Of a DNA stretch of 64,000 nucleotides, positions 36,839 to 45,744 are shown piece by piece; position 1 is the stretch's first letter; each line of letters begins with the position of its first letter. The stretch comes from Clostridium pasteurianum BC1 (lineage in GTDB: Bacteria; Bacillota; Clostridia; Clostridiales; Clostridiaceae). A program made the translations under genes and the position numbers. The DNA is taken from contig NC_021182.1 in NCBI RefSeq assembly GCF_000389635.1, positions 930,001 to 994,000 of the forward strand. Reading direction: 5' to 3'. The notes below the pieces were generated by a model that was not told where the DNA came from, did not search any database, and saw only the letters and a list, made by a program, of their open reading frames with translations.

Positions 36839-39325
36839 ATGTCAACAACTTATTCAGTTTTGTCACCCCAAGAAGAAAGAATACAGGAAGAACTCCAAGG
36901 TAAACATAAAATCTATGGCAGAAAAAGATCCTACGAAATATTAGATAGCTTCCAAAATACCCGTCCTCGTATTGATGTGGAAAGAGCAAAATATTTTACA
37001 GAGTCCTTTAGAGAAACTGAGGGGGAACCTCTTGTTCTAAGATGGTCAAAGGCACTAAAACATATAGCTGAAAACATAACTATTTACATTGAAGATAATC
37101 AGCTTATTGTGGGAAGATCAGGTTATGAAGGCAGATACGGAATACTTTATCCTGAACTTGATGGGGACTTCTTGGATCTAGCTATTGAGGAACTTCCAAA
37201 AAGAACTAAGTCTCCTTTTGATATTTCAAAAGAAGATGCTGACATCATAGTAAAAGACATTGCACCTTACTGGAAGGGTAAGACTTTTCATGAGGATTTA
37301 GCTAAGGCACTGCCAAAGGAAACAGTAAAGTTTACATACGATCCAAAGGATTCTCTAAAATCAAGATTTATTGTAAATGAAACTGCATCTTTTCGTTCAT
37401 CCATACAGTGGGTTCATGACTATGAAAAGGTACTTAAAAGGGGATTTAAGGGAATAAAAGAAGATGCGGAAAAACAACTGAAAGCTCTTGATCCGCTTAG
37501 TCCTGTAGACAGTATGGAAAAAGAACCTTTCCTTAAGGCTATAATTACTGTGAGCGAAGCTATTATACTATGGTCTAAGAGACATGGAAAATTAGCTGAT
37601 GAATTAGCACTTAAAGAAACTGATGCCAAGAGAAAAAAAGAATTAGAGGAAATAGCAGAAAGATGCAGCTGGGTTCCAGAAAATCCTGCACGTAATTTCC
37701 GTGAAGCAGTACAATCTCAGTGGTTTACGCAAATGTTTTCAAGAATAGAACAAAAGACAGGTACAGTTATTTCTAACGGCAGAATGGATCAGTATTTATA
37801 TCCTTATTATAAGAAAGATATAGAAGATGGTACATTAACAGATGAGGGTGCAATTGAATTATTAGAATGTGTATGGGGAGCTATGGCTCAGTTTATTGAT
37901 CTTTATATTTCTCCAACAGGAGGAGCTTTTAATGAAGGTTATGCACATTGGGAGGCTGTTACCATTGGAGGACAAACAAAGAATGGAGTGGATGCTACCA
38001 ATGAGCTTACCTATTTGTTTTTACAATCAAAAAGGGAATTTCCTTTAAATTATCCTGACCTTGCAGCAAGGATTCATGCAAGATCACCTGAAAGATATTT
38101 ATATGAAGTAGCAGAAACCATAAAAGATGGTTCAGGTTTTCCAAAACTAATAAATGATGAAGAAGTTGTACCATTACTTCTTGCTAAAGGTGCTAAATTT
38201 GAAGAAGCTTATGACTATGCAGTATCTGGCTGTGCAGAATGCAGAATGCCAAACAGAGATACTTATACAAGTCCTTGTGCTTATATTAATTTTGCAGCTG
38301 CGGTAGAAATGGTACTTTATAATGGTAAAATGAAACTTTATGGAGATGAAACTATAGGACTTGAAACTGGAGATCCAAGAAATTTCACCACCTGGGAAGA
38401 ATTCTGGAAGGCATACCTGGCTCAGCAGACAAACTTCTTAAAACATGCTTTTATTCAGCAGCATGAAATAATCAATTTAAGACCCAAACACTTTGCTGCT
38501 CCTATGGGATCAGCATTACATGACCTATGCATGAAGAATCTTAAGGATCTTCATACTCCTAAAATAGAAGGTGGGATTGATCTTGGATACTTTGAATTTA
38601 TAGGCTATGGTACAGTTATAGATTCTCTAGCAGCAATTAAAAAGCTTGTATTTGAAGATAAAAGAATTACAATGGAAAAATTAATAGAAGCTGTAGAAAA
38701 TAATTTTGAAGGCTACGAAGTAATAAGACAGATGCTTATCAATGCACCAAGCTATGGAAACAATGATTCCTATGCAGACTCTATAGCTAAAGCATTAGAC
38801 TTAGAAGCTCTTAAATTCACAGAAAAATATTCTGAGGAACTAGGTGTACATCTTGATTTAAGATATGTACCATTTACCTCCCATGTACCATTTGGAAAGG
38901 TAGTTAGTGCCACTCCAAACGGAAGAAAGGCTTATACACCACTGGCTGATGGTTCTTCTGCCTCCCATGGAGCTGATGTGAATGGACCTACAGCGGTACT
39001 TCTGTCAAACTTTACATCTAAGAACTACAGTCACAGAGAAAGAGCAGCAAGACTTTTAAATGTAAAATTAAGTCCTGCCTGCGTGGAAGGAAACAGTGGA
39101 AGTGAAAAGCTGGTATCCTTTATAAGAACCTGGTGTGATTTAAAATTGTGGCATCTTCAATTTAATATTATAAATAAACAGACCCTTCTGGATGCACAAA
39201 AGGAGCCTGAAAAATACCGCAATCTATTGGTAAGAGTTGCAGGTTACAGTGCTTATTTTACAGATCTTTCACCAGATTTACAGAATGATATAATAGCAAG
39301 AACTGAACATGAAAATTTAGGTTAG
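36839..39325 (+). CDS. islA: Glycyl-radical C-S lyase, probable isethionate sulfite-lyase
   Basis: Oxygen-sensitive glycyl-radical enzyme of 828 residues, the usual length. The thiyl-radical cysteine is Cys465 with the catalytic base Glu467 ([12 protein letters not shown]). The radical loop at the C-terminus is RVAGYSAYF (Gly802). The GCxE site places it in the eliminase group (diol dehydratases, isethionate and dihydroxypropanesulfonate lyases). Isethionate is preferred because the transketolase pathway encoded downstream ends in a two-carbon sulfonate; products would be acetaldehyde and sulfite. AGGAGGAGATTACT precedes the ATG. It is the first gene after the promoter and is followed by its activase. 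DHPS lyase or DHPS dehydratase (HpsG, HpfG) remain the alternatives. Confidence 0.85.
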   Translation: MSTTYSVLSPQEERIQEELQGKHKIYGRKRSYEILDSFQNTRPRIDVERAKYFTESFRETEGEPLVLRWSKALKHIAENITIYIEDNQLIVGRSGYEGRYGILYPELDGDFLDLAIEELPKRTKSPFDISKEDADIIVKDIAPYWKGKTFHEDLAKALPKETVKFTYDPKDSLKSRFIVNETASFRSSIQWVHDYEKVLKRGFKGIKEDAEKQLKALDPLSPVDSMEKEPFLKAIITVSEAIILWSKRHGKLADELALKETDAKRKKELEEIAERCSWVPENPARNFREAVQSQWFTQMFSRIEQKTGTVISNGRMDQYLYPYYKKDIEDGTLTDEGAIELLECVWGAMAQFIDLYISPTGGAFNEGYAHWEAVTIGGQTKNGVDATNELTYLFLQSKREFPLNYPDLAARIHARSPERYLYEVAETIKDGSGFPKLINDEEVVPLLLAKGAKFEEAYDYAVSGCAECRMPNRDTYTSPCAYINFAAAVEMVLYNGKMKLYGDETIGLETGDPRNFTTWEEFWKAYLAQQTNFLKHAFIQQHEIINLRPKHFAAPMGSALHDLCMKNLKDLHTPKIEGGIDLGYFEFIGYGTVIDSLAAIKKLVFEDKRITMEKLIEAVENNFEGYEVIRQMLINAPSYGNNDSYADSIAKALDLEALKFTEKYSEELGVHLDLRYVPFTSHVPFGKVVSATPNGRKAYTPLADGSSASHGADVNGPTAVLLSNFTSKNYSHRERAARLLNVKLSPACVEGNSGSEKLVSFIRTWCDLKLWHLQFNIINKQTLLDAQKEPEKYRNLLVRVAGYSAYFTDLSPDLQNDIIARTEHENLG

Positions 39326-39601
39326 GTATTTAAATATATAATAAGTTAGATGCCGGTTTATTTTTGAACTGGATTAAGTTTTTTAAAAGCTTTGGATAAT
39401 CCAAAATCATGGATAAAGAACTAAGTATTTCTCTGATAAAAAATCAGTATCTTTAACTTGTTATCTTAGTATTTAAATTACTATAAATAAAAACTGGTTC
39501 CTTTGTATTCAAGTTACTACTTGTATATGTGTGTTTAAAGTACTACCGAGAAAAACATACTTAATAAGTATGTATACATAGAAATCTTTTGGAGGAATAG
39601 A

Positions 39602-40534
39602 ATGATTGAAAGTAAGCAGTGTGATAAGAGCAAACAGGGATATGTGTTCAATATACAGTCCTATTCTGTTCATGATGGTCCTGGTATTAGAACAATTGTT
39701 TTTTTAAAAGGATGTCCTCTGAAATGTAGATGGTGCAGTAATCCAGAATCACAAAAAAGTGAACTGGAGCTTGCTTATAACAGCTGTAAATGTATATTAA
39801 GCAGTGGCTGCACTGAATGTTTAAGTTTATGCAGTAATGATGAAATTAGAAAGACAGAGTGCAATGAAATTATAATTGACAGAAATATAGACATAGACCC
39901 CAATATTTTTGCAGATGCCTGTCCATCAAAAGCGCTATCTGTTTACGGTAAATTAATGACTGTGGAGGAAGTTTTAAAGTTAGTTGAAAAAGACAGTGTA
40001 TTCTATGCAAGATCCGGAGGAGGGTTAACTATCAGTGGTGGAGAACCCTTAAGCCAACCTGAATTTACCATTGAACTTCTTAAGGCTGCAAAAAAACGCA
40101 GAATGAATACAGCCATAGAAACCTGTGGATATACTAATTGGAGTAATTTAGAACAGGTTGCAGAATTTTTAGATACAATTTTGTTTGATATAAAATCTGT
40201 GAATAAAGATAAGCATTTAGAATTCACCAAGGCATCTAATGAACTAATATTAGATAATTTTATTAAGCTGTGTGAAAAATTTCCCAAACTTAATAAATTG
40301 GTGAGAACTCCAGTGATTCCAGGTTTTAATGATTCAGAAGAAGATATAGAGGAAATAGTTAATTTTCTTAAAGGCAAGCCAAACGTAAGTTATGAACTTT
40401 TAGCTTATCATCGTCTTGGTGAACCTAAGTATGAATATATAGACAGGCAGTATCCTATGGATGAGGTGAAACTTGATATGGAGAAAATGAAAAAGCTTAA
40501 GGTTATAGCGGAGACTATTAATAGTATTAAATAA
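39602..40534 (+). CDS. islB: Radical SAM glycyl-radical-enzyme activase
   Basis: Activates the neighbouring glycyl-radical enzyme by abstracting a hydrogen from Gly802, using SAM and a 4Fe-4S cluster. 310 residues. The radical SAM motif is CPLKCRWC (Cys38, Cys42, Cys45), preceded by VHDGPGIRTIVFLKG, the activase signature. A cysteine-rich insert (SCKCILSSGCTECLSLC) with a later ACPSKAL reads like a partial ferredoxin-type domain carrying extra clusters. TISGGEPLSQPEF is the SAM-binding GGE motif. It lies 276 bases after islA; that gap is AT-rich, with a CATACTTAATAAGTATG palindrome near 39556. GGAGGAATAGA precedes the ATG. Confidence 0.9.
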   Translation: MIESKQCDKSKQGYVFNIQSYSVHDGPGIRTIVFLKGCPLKCRWCSNPESQKSELELAYNSCKCILSSGCTECLSLCSNDEIRKTECNEIIIDRNIDIDPNIFADACPSKALSVYGKLMTVEEVLKLVEKDSVFYARSGGGLTISGGEPLSQPEFTIELLKAAKKRRMNTAIETCGYTNWSNLEQVAEFLDTILFDIKSVNKDKHLEFTKASNELILDNFIKLCEKFPKLNKLVRTPVIPGFNDSEEDIEEIVNFLKGKPNVSYELLAYHRLGEPKYEYIDRQYPMDEVKLDMEKMKKLKVIAETINSIK

Positions 40535-40583
40535 TTAAAAAATTATAAAAATCAATATAATAAATAAATTTAGGGGGATAAAT

Positions 40584-41861
40584 ATGAAAAAAAGAAAAAT
40601 AATCATCTCTTTATTAGCAGGTATATTGGGAGTTAGTACACTGCTAGCAGGTTGTGGACAACAGAGTTCCAGTGAAAAATCAGATCCAAATCAACCAGTT
40701 ACTATAGTTTGGAAGAGAGGTCAGGATGCAACTCCTGCTGCTGCAAAAATAGTTGAAGCCTTTGAAAAGAAATATCCTAATATAAAAGTTAAAATTGAGA
40801 ATTTACCTTCAACTTCAACAGAACAGCATAATGTTTATACAACTGCATTATCTACAGGAGATGACAGCATAGACGTAGTTACAATGGATGTAGTATGGGC
40901 AAGCGAATTTTCATCTGCAGGTTGGCTTCTTCCACTAGATAAATATTTTACTAAAGATGAGCAAAAGGGGTTTTTCCCTGGAAATATTGCTTCTGTAAAA
41001 TATAAGGATAATATTTATGGAGTTCCATTCTCTACAGATGCAGGAGTATTGTTTTATAGAAAAGATTTAATTCCTACACCTCCAAAAACCTGGGATGACT
41101 TAATAAAGATAAGTAAAGATAACATAGGTAAAAATGGTATAACTCAGGGAATATTATTTCAGGCATTTCAAAATGAAGCAATAGTTTGTAATGCTGCTGA
41201 ATTTATATTTGGTAATGGAGGAAATATTCTTGACAGTAAAGGAAAGGTTGTAATTGATTCACCTAAGTCAATTGCTGGAATAAAAATAATGAAAAGTCTT
41301 ATAGATGAGAATGTTGCACCTAAAGGTGTAGTTACATATAAGCCACAGGATTGTACAGATCAATTTGTACAGGGAAAGACTTTATTTATGAGAAACTGGC
41401 CACTTAATTATACAAGTGTAAATGCAGACGGATCAGCAGTTAAAGGAAAGGTAGGCATAGTACCTATGCCAATGGGCCCAGACGGAACTGAAGCAGGAGC
41501 TACTTTAGGTGGATGGAATCTTGGTATAAACAAGAATTCAAAGCATCCTGAAGAGGCTTGGAAATTTATTCAGTTTGTTACAAGTGAAGAAGGACAGAAG
41601 ATAAATGCTATTGAAGGTTCATACATGTCTACAAGGGAAAGTTTGTATTCTGATAATGATGTATTAGCTAAGTCCCCACAATATAAAGACTTATTACCTA
41701 TATTAAAGGTTGCAAAACCAAGACCGATTTCTCCATATTATGCAAAGATATCAGATGCACTGCAGGTTAATTTGCATAAAGCAGTTACTGGTGAAGTTCC
41801 TGTAGATAGTGCAGTGAAAGAGGCTGCAAAGGAATTGAATGACATAATAAGTAATAAATAA
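40584..41861 (+). CDS. ABC sugar transporter substrate-binding lipoprotein (probable sulfoquinovose/sulfoquinovoside binding)
   Basis: Family 1 extracellular solute-binding protein, 425 residues, lipobox LLAGC (Cys24). Typical landmarks are TIVWKRGQD, FEKKYPNIKVKIENLP, DVVTMDVVWASEFSSAG, YGVPFSTDAGVLFYRKDL, and the C-terminal GGWNLGINKNSKHPEEAWKF. Same general class as MalE/UgpB. The position between the glycyl-radical pair and the two permeases, in a locus ending in sulfoquinovosidase, implies that it binds sulfoquinovose or sulfoquinovosyl glycerol (inference). GGGGG precedes the ATG. No ATPase gene is in this cluster; a shared MsmK/UgpC-type ATPase elsewhere would be needed. Confidence 0.85.
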   Translation: MKKRKIIISLLAGILGVSTLLAGCGQQSSSEKSDPNQPVTIVWKRGQDATPAAAKIVEAFEKKYPNIKVKIENLPSTSTEQHNVYTTALSTGDDSIDVVTMDVVWASEFSSAGWLLPLDKYFTKDEQKGFFPGNIASVKYKDNIYGVPFSTDAGVLFYRKDLIPTPPKTWDDLIKISKDNIGKNGITQGILFQAFQNEAIVCNAAEFIFGNGGNILDSKGKVVIDSPKSIAGIKIMKSLIDENVAPKGVVTYKPQDCTDQFVQGKTLFMRNWPLNYTSVNADGSAVKGKVGIVPMPMGPDGTEAGATLGGWNLGINKNSKHPEEAWKFIQFVTSEEGQKINAIEGSYMSTRESLYSDNDVLAKSPQYKDLLPILKVAKPRPISPYYAKISDALQVNLHKAVTGEVPVDSAVKEAAKELNDIISNK

Positions 41862-41873
41862 AAAATAAAAAAT

Positions 41874-41998
41874 TAAAGAGACTATACTAAAATTTCATAT
41901 AGATAATTTATCTAATTTAGGTATAAAAAACAAAGTCTTAATGATTTGATTTATTGATAATATAAAGATAGATAACACAACTTTGGTATAGTCTCTAA
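41874..41998 (+). other. Long-range stem-loop between binding-protein and permease genes
   Basis: AGAGACTATAC (41877-41887) pairs perfectly with GTATAGTCTCT (41988-41998) and encloses about 100 AT-rich bases. No T-run follows on the plus strand. Such structures after a binding-protein gene often protect the upstream mRNA, so the binding protein is made in excess over the permeases. Read from symmetry only. Confidence 0.45.
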
Positions 41999-42023
41999 AA
42001 AAATAATATGGAGGAATTATAGA

Positions 42024-42977
42024 ATGAGTCAATTAACAGAAAATGTTGAAACTACAGTTACTCCTGATATTACTAATAATAAAAAAAATAGACATAAAAA
42101 GGATTATTCTGAAAAAAGATTGGGATATTTAATGGTAGCACCAGCATTGATTATAATAATTCTCATTGCAGTATATCCTATAATAAAAACCTTTTGGAAC
42201 AGTTTCTTTGATATGCAGCTTCAGAATCCAGATGCAACCAAATTTATCGGAGCAAAAAATTATATAAAAATGCTTGCAGATCCGGTTATTTGGCAGAGTT
42301 TATGGAATACTTTTTATTTTACTTTTTTTTCAGTAATAATTGAGCTGGCTTTAGGGTTTGTGCTGGCACTTATTATGAATAGCAATTTTAGAGGGAAAGG
42401 AATAGTGAGAACTTCCATACTTATTCCTTGGGCTATACCAGGTATTATAGTTGCTTTGATGTGGCAATTTATGTTCAATGATAAATTAGGTGTAATAAAT
42501 GAAATACTTATGAATCTGCATATAATTAAAACTCCAATAGTATGGCTTGGAACCAAGGGATATGCTATGTGGGCTGTAATAATAGCTGACGTTTGGAAAC
42601 AGTTGCCATTTATGGCTTTAATGCTTTTGGCAGGACTTCAGATTGTTCCGGAAGAACTTTATGAAGCAGCCGATGTAGACGGAGCCAGCTATTTTGGAAA
42701 ATTTTGGAGAATAACTTTACCTTACATAAAGAATGTAGTCATTGTTGTATTGCTCTTTAGGATTATCGGAGCTCTTAGAATATTTGATACCATATATGGA
42801 ATGACTGCGGGAGGTCCTGGAAACTCAACGGTATCCATTATAATGTATGCATATAAACAGCTATTTAATAATTTGGATATTGGTTATGGTTCAGCAGTTG
42901 CAATGTTATCCTTTGTCTTAATATTTATATTATGTTTAGCTTATCTTAAACTTTTGGGTTCTAAAAATGAAGATTAA
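42024..42977 (+). CDS. ABC sugar transporter permease (MalF/UgpA type)
   Basis: 317 residues, six to seven transmembrane helices starting with LGYLMVAPALIIIILIAVYP. The cytoplasmic coupling motif is EELYEAADVDGASYFGKFWR (EAA loop). A polar N-terminal tail of about 35 residues precedes helix one. Forms the membrane channel with the next gene; its cargo is inferred to be sulfoquinovose or its glycoside. GGAGGAATTATAGA precedes the ATG. Confidence 0.87.
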   Translation: MSQLTENVETTVTPDITNNKKNRHKKDYSEKRLGYLMVAPALIIIILIAVYPIIKTFWNSFFDMQLQNPDATKFIGAKNYIKMLADPVIWQSLWNTFYFTFFSVIIELALGFVLALIMNSNFRGKGIVRTSILIPWAIPGIIVALMWQFMFNDKLGVINEILMNLHIIKTPIVWLGTKGYAMWAVIIADVWKQLPFMALMLLAGLQIVPEELYEAADVDGASYFGKFWRITLPYIKNVVIVVLLFRIIGALRIFDTIYGMTAGGPGNSTVSIIMYAYKQLFNNLDIGYGSAVAMLSFVLIFILCLAYLKLLGSKNED

Positions 42978-42997
42978 AAGTACGGGGAGGATTAAAG

Positions 42998-43828
42998 ATG
43001 AATACTAAAATCAGAAATAAGATATTTTTTACAATATTAGTAGCTTTGGTAATTATAGTATTGCTTTTTCCGGTTTACTGGCAATTTATCATATCTATTA
43101 GAAGTTCTGCACAATTAAACAGTTCGGATATGAGTTTACTTCCAAATGGAATACATCTGGAAAATTATATATACATTTTTACTCAAACCAAGTTTTTAAA
43201 TTATATGTTAAATAGTTTTATAGTTTCTATGGCTACAACGGTAATAAGCTTAGTTATAGGTCTATTTTGTTCTTATGCAGTAGCAAGGCTTAATATAAAG
43301 GGTAAAAATTTTATATTGGCTTTCGTGCTTTCAGTATCGATTTTCCCTGGAATAGCTTTGGTTAGTCCACTATTCGTAATGTTTAAAAAAATATCCTTAC
43401 TTAATACCTATTGGGGATTAATACTTCCCTATATTACCTTTGCTCTTCCTCTTGCCATTTGGAATCTTCAAGCTTTTTTCAAGGATATACCTAAAGAGGT
43501 AGATGAATCTGTAAAAATTGATGGAGCATCGCCTTTCATAATATTTTTAAAAATAATAATGCCCCTTGTCACACCTGGAATATTTACTACTTTTATAATG
43601 GTTTTTATAACAGCATGGAATGAATTCCTATTTGGACTCATTTTTGCTACAAATGGAGATATGAGAACTGTACCAGTAGGTATAATTATGCTTCAGGGAG
43701 AATACAACGTACCTTGGGGTCAGATATCAGCAGCATCTATTATAATAACAGTTCCAGTTATAGTTATGGTATTAATTTTTCAAAGAAGAATTATATCCGG
43801 TATTACAAGCGGGGCAGTCAAAAGCTAA
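42998..43828 (+). CDS. ABC sugar transporter permease (MalG/UgpE type)
   Basis: 276 residues, six transmembrane helices, starting 20 bases after the previous stop with GGGGAGGATTAAAG upstream. The EAA loop is VDESVKIDGASPFIIFLKII, and the C-terminal TAWNEFLFGLIFA is typical of the MalG group. It pairs with the preceding permease. No ATP-binding subunit is encoded anywhere in this locus. Confidence 0.87.
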   Translation: MNTKIRNKIFFTILVALVIIVLLFPVYWQFIISIRSSAQLNSSDMSLLPNGIHLENYIYIFTQTKFLNYMLNSFIVSMATTVISLVIGLFCSYAVARLNIKGKNFILAFVLSVSIFPGIALVSPLFVMFKKISLLNTYWGLILPYITFALPLAIWNLQAFFKDIPKEVDESVKIDGASPFIIFLKIIMPLVTPGIFTTFIMVFITAWNEFLFGLIFATNGDMRTVPVGIIMLQGEYNVPWGQISAASIIITVPVIVMVLIFQRRIISGITSGAVKS

Positions 43829-43849
43829 TTTTTTAGCTGAAAGTGAGTT

Positions 43850-43945
43850 TTACTCATTAACCAGTGAAAGCTTTTCATCAGGCTCACGAGGTGAAAAAGT
43901 GAAAGATTGCCGCGGTGCGCCAAGGTGAAAGATTTAACCAAAAAT
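43850..43945 (+). repeat. G+C-rich spacer with repeated GTGAAAG
   Basis: Within 96 bases the motif GTGAAA occurs four times (43864, 43891, 43899 and 43925), around the G+C-rich GATTGCCGCGGTGCGCCAAG. The composition differs sharply from the surrounding AT-rich DNA. It lies between the permease and the RpiB-like gene and encodes nothing obvious. Probably a decayed repeat element or processing site. Confidence 0.4.
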
Positions 43946-43973
43946 AAAGTATAAAAAATTGGAGGGTTTATTT

Positions 43974-44441
43974 ATGAAAATAATAATTGGTTCTGACAAA
44001 TCAGGTTTCACTCTTAAGGAAGCTATAAAGGAGCATTTAAGTTCTATAGGTTACCAGGTTTCAGATGTGGGTACAAAAGACATCAACGAACCACTTCCAT
44101 ATTTTAAAGTTGCTCCTATAGTTGCTAAAGCTATTCAAGATAAAGAATTTGAAAAGGGTATATTAATTTGCGGCACAGGTATGGGAATGTCCATAGTTGC
44201 CAATAAGCATAAGGGAGTTTATGCAGCTGTAGTGGAAAGTGTCTATGGAGCTAAGAAATCTCGTGCAATAAATAATGCCAATGTACTTACACTGGGCGGT
44301 TGGATAATAGCTCCGGAACTTGGTTTAGATATAGTAGATAGCTTTTTAAATACTGAATTTACAGAGGGACTTGAAGAATGGAGACAGGAATTTTTGAAAA
44401 ATGCCTATAAAGAAGTTAAGGGAATAGAAGAGAAGCTATAG
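43974..44441 (+). CDS. sqwI: RpiB/LacAB-type sugar isomerase, probable 4-deoxy-4-sulfo-D-erythrose isomerase
   Basis: 155 residues; the ATG at 43974 has GGAGGG 8 bases upstream. RpiB fold: IIIGSDKSGFTLKEAIKEHL, ILICGTGMGMSIVANKHKGV, INNANVLTLGG. The catalytic Cys66 of RpiB is kept at the same number. The two histidines used with ring-form phosphorylated pentoses are not: Asp-His-Ala-Gly reads Asp8-Lys9-Ser-Gly, and His99 reads Ile99. That fits an open-chain four-carbon sulfonated substrate. In the sulfo-transketolase pathway this step converts sulfoerythrose to sulfoerythrulose, so that transketolase can act a second time. Confidence 0.8.
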   Translation: MKIIIGSDKSGFTLKEAIKEHLSSIGYQVSDVGTKDINEPLPYFKVAPIVAKAIQDKEFEKGILICGTGMGMSIVANKHKGVYAAVVESVYGAKKSRAINNANVLTLGGWIIAPELGLDIVDSFLNTEFTEGLEEWRQEFLKNAYKEVKGIEEKL

Positions 44442-44568
44442 TTAAGTGTTATTTAATCTTGTATATTAAAGCAATGATTCAGAAAATAAGAATTAATATC
44501 GACTTAAGTTCGATAAGTAGTATTTTAAGGATTAACAAGGAGAAATAATTCTGAAGAAAGGAAGTATA

Positions 44569-44622
44569 ATGAGATTGTTAGATACTCATTATGCAATAAG
44601 AGATTATGGATTGGTTTTATAA
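44569..44622 (+). CDS. Possible 17-codon upstream reading frame overlapping the dehydrogenase start
   Basis: MRLLDTHYAIRDYGLVL, with a better ribosome-binding site (GAAAGGAAG, 5 bases upstream) than the following gene. It ends 17 bases inside the dehydrogenase gene in another frame. It may couple or tune translation of that gene. No independent function is proposed. Confidence 0.3.
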   Translation: MRLLDTHYAIRDYGLVL

Positions 44623-45724
44623 ACAGCCTGTAAAGATAATATTTGGAATTGATAAGGTTAAAGATCTATACAACATTCTTAAAGATTTAAATTATAAAAA
44701 TGGACTTCTAGTGTGTGGTCCCAGCTTTGCTGAAAATGGAGCAGCAGAAAAGATTTTAGACTATTCTAAAGGATTAATAACTAAAATTTTTTCTAATATT
44801 GTACCAAACCCTACAGTAGATAATGTAGATAATTGTGCAGATGTTATAAGAAAGAATAACATTGGATTTGTATTAGCTCTTGGAGGAGGAAGTCCTATAG
44901 ACTGTGCCAAAGCAGCGGCAAGTCTATGTAAAACTGAGGATTCTATAGTGCTTTATCATAATCAGGAAAAGAAGTTTGGAAAAGAACATATTCCACTTAT
45001 AGCTGTACCAACTACCTCTGGAACGGGAAGTGAGGTTACAGCGGTTTCCGTGCTTACTAATCCTCATATTGGGAGGAAAGCACCTCTTGCCAGTGAAAAT
45101 TTTTATCCTGAATATGCCATTGTGGATCCCACATTAACTTTAACTGTGCCAAAACAGATAACAGCCTCTACAGGCCTTGATGTGTTATCCCATGCCCTTG
45201 AAGGTTTTTGGAGTAAGGATCATCAGCCAATTTGCGATGCTTTGGCACTGCATGCAGCTTCTTTGGTTTTTAAATATTTAGAAAAGGCTTATATAAATGG
45301 TGAAGATATAGAAGCAAGAGAAAAGATGAGTGAGGCCAGTTTAATTGCAGGACTTGCTTTTGGCCTTCCAAAGACCACAGGTTCCCATGCCTGTTCTTTT
45401 CCACTGACTAATATATACAAACTGCCCCATGGAGAAGCCTGTGCCTTTACCTTAGATTATTTTACCAGGATAAATGCTGAGGCTGAAGATGGCAGAGTGA
45501 ATGATTTTGCCAAACAATTGGGTTTTAAGGATGCCAATGATATGGCAGACAGAATTAAAGAACTAAAGTTTTCAATGAACATGAAAGTAAGTTTACAGGA
45601 TGCAGGAATAAGGGATGAAGAGGTTGAGACACTTGCAGAACTTAGTATTCATCCTAATTTATTAAATAATCCGGTGAAAATGGAAAAAAAAGATTTGATT
45701 GAGATGTTTAGAAGTTTTAAGTGA
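44606..45724 (+). CDS. sqwF: Iron-type alcohol dehydrogenase, probable sulfoacetaldehyde reductase
   Basis: Metal-dependent group III alcohol dehydrogenase, 372 residues. NAD(P) motif ALGGGSPIDCAKA, then VPTTSGTGSEVTAVSV. The metal ligands are Asp192 and His196 (GLDVLSHALEG), His261 (TGSHACSF) and His275 (LPHGEACAF). In this locus it should reduce the terminal aldehyde of sulfoglycolysis, sulfoacetaldehyde, to isethionate and so regenerate NAD+. It might also take acetaldehyde from the lyase step. The start has only a weak purine stretch upstream and overlaps a short reading frame at 44569-44622, so translation may be coupled. It ends 20 bases before the transketolase start. Confidence 0.82.
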   Translation: MDWFYKQPVKIIFGIDKVKDLYNILKDLNYKNGLLVCGPSFAENGAAEKILDYSKGLITKIFSNIVPNPTVDNVDNCADVIRKNNIGFVLALGGGSPIDCAKAAASLCKTEDSIVLYHNQEKKFGKEHIPLIAVPTTSGTGSEVTAVSVLTNPHIGRKAPLASENFYPEYAIVDPTLTLTVPKQITASTGLDVLSHALEGFWSKDHQPICDALALHAASLVFKYLEKAYINGEDIEAREKMSEASLIAGLAFGLPKTTGSHACSFPLTNIYKLPHGEACAFTLDYFTRINAEAEDGRVNDFAKQLGFKDANDMADRIKELKFSMNMKVSLQDAGIRDEEVETLAELSIHPNLLNNPVKMEKKDLIEMFRSFK

Positions 45725-45744
45725 AATTTTTGGAGGTTTGTAAT

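Noticed and set aside
36750-36944. Separate 64-residue gene overlapping the start of islA
   Set aside because: Out of frame with islA, no ribosome-binding site of its own, and contains the islA ribosome-binding site.
36839-39325. Pyruvate formate-lyase or a diol dehydratase as identity of the glycyl-radical enzyme
   Set aside because: Pyruvate formate-lyase has two adjacent cysteines at the active site, not GCAE. The sulfosugar context and lack of microcompartment genes argue against a propanediol or glycerol dehydratase.
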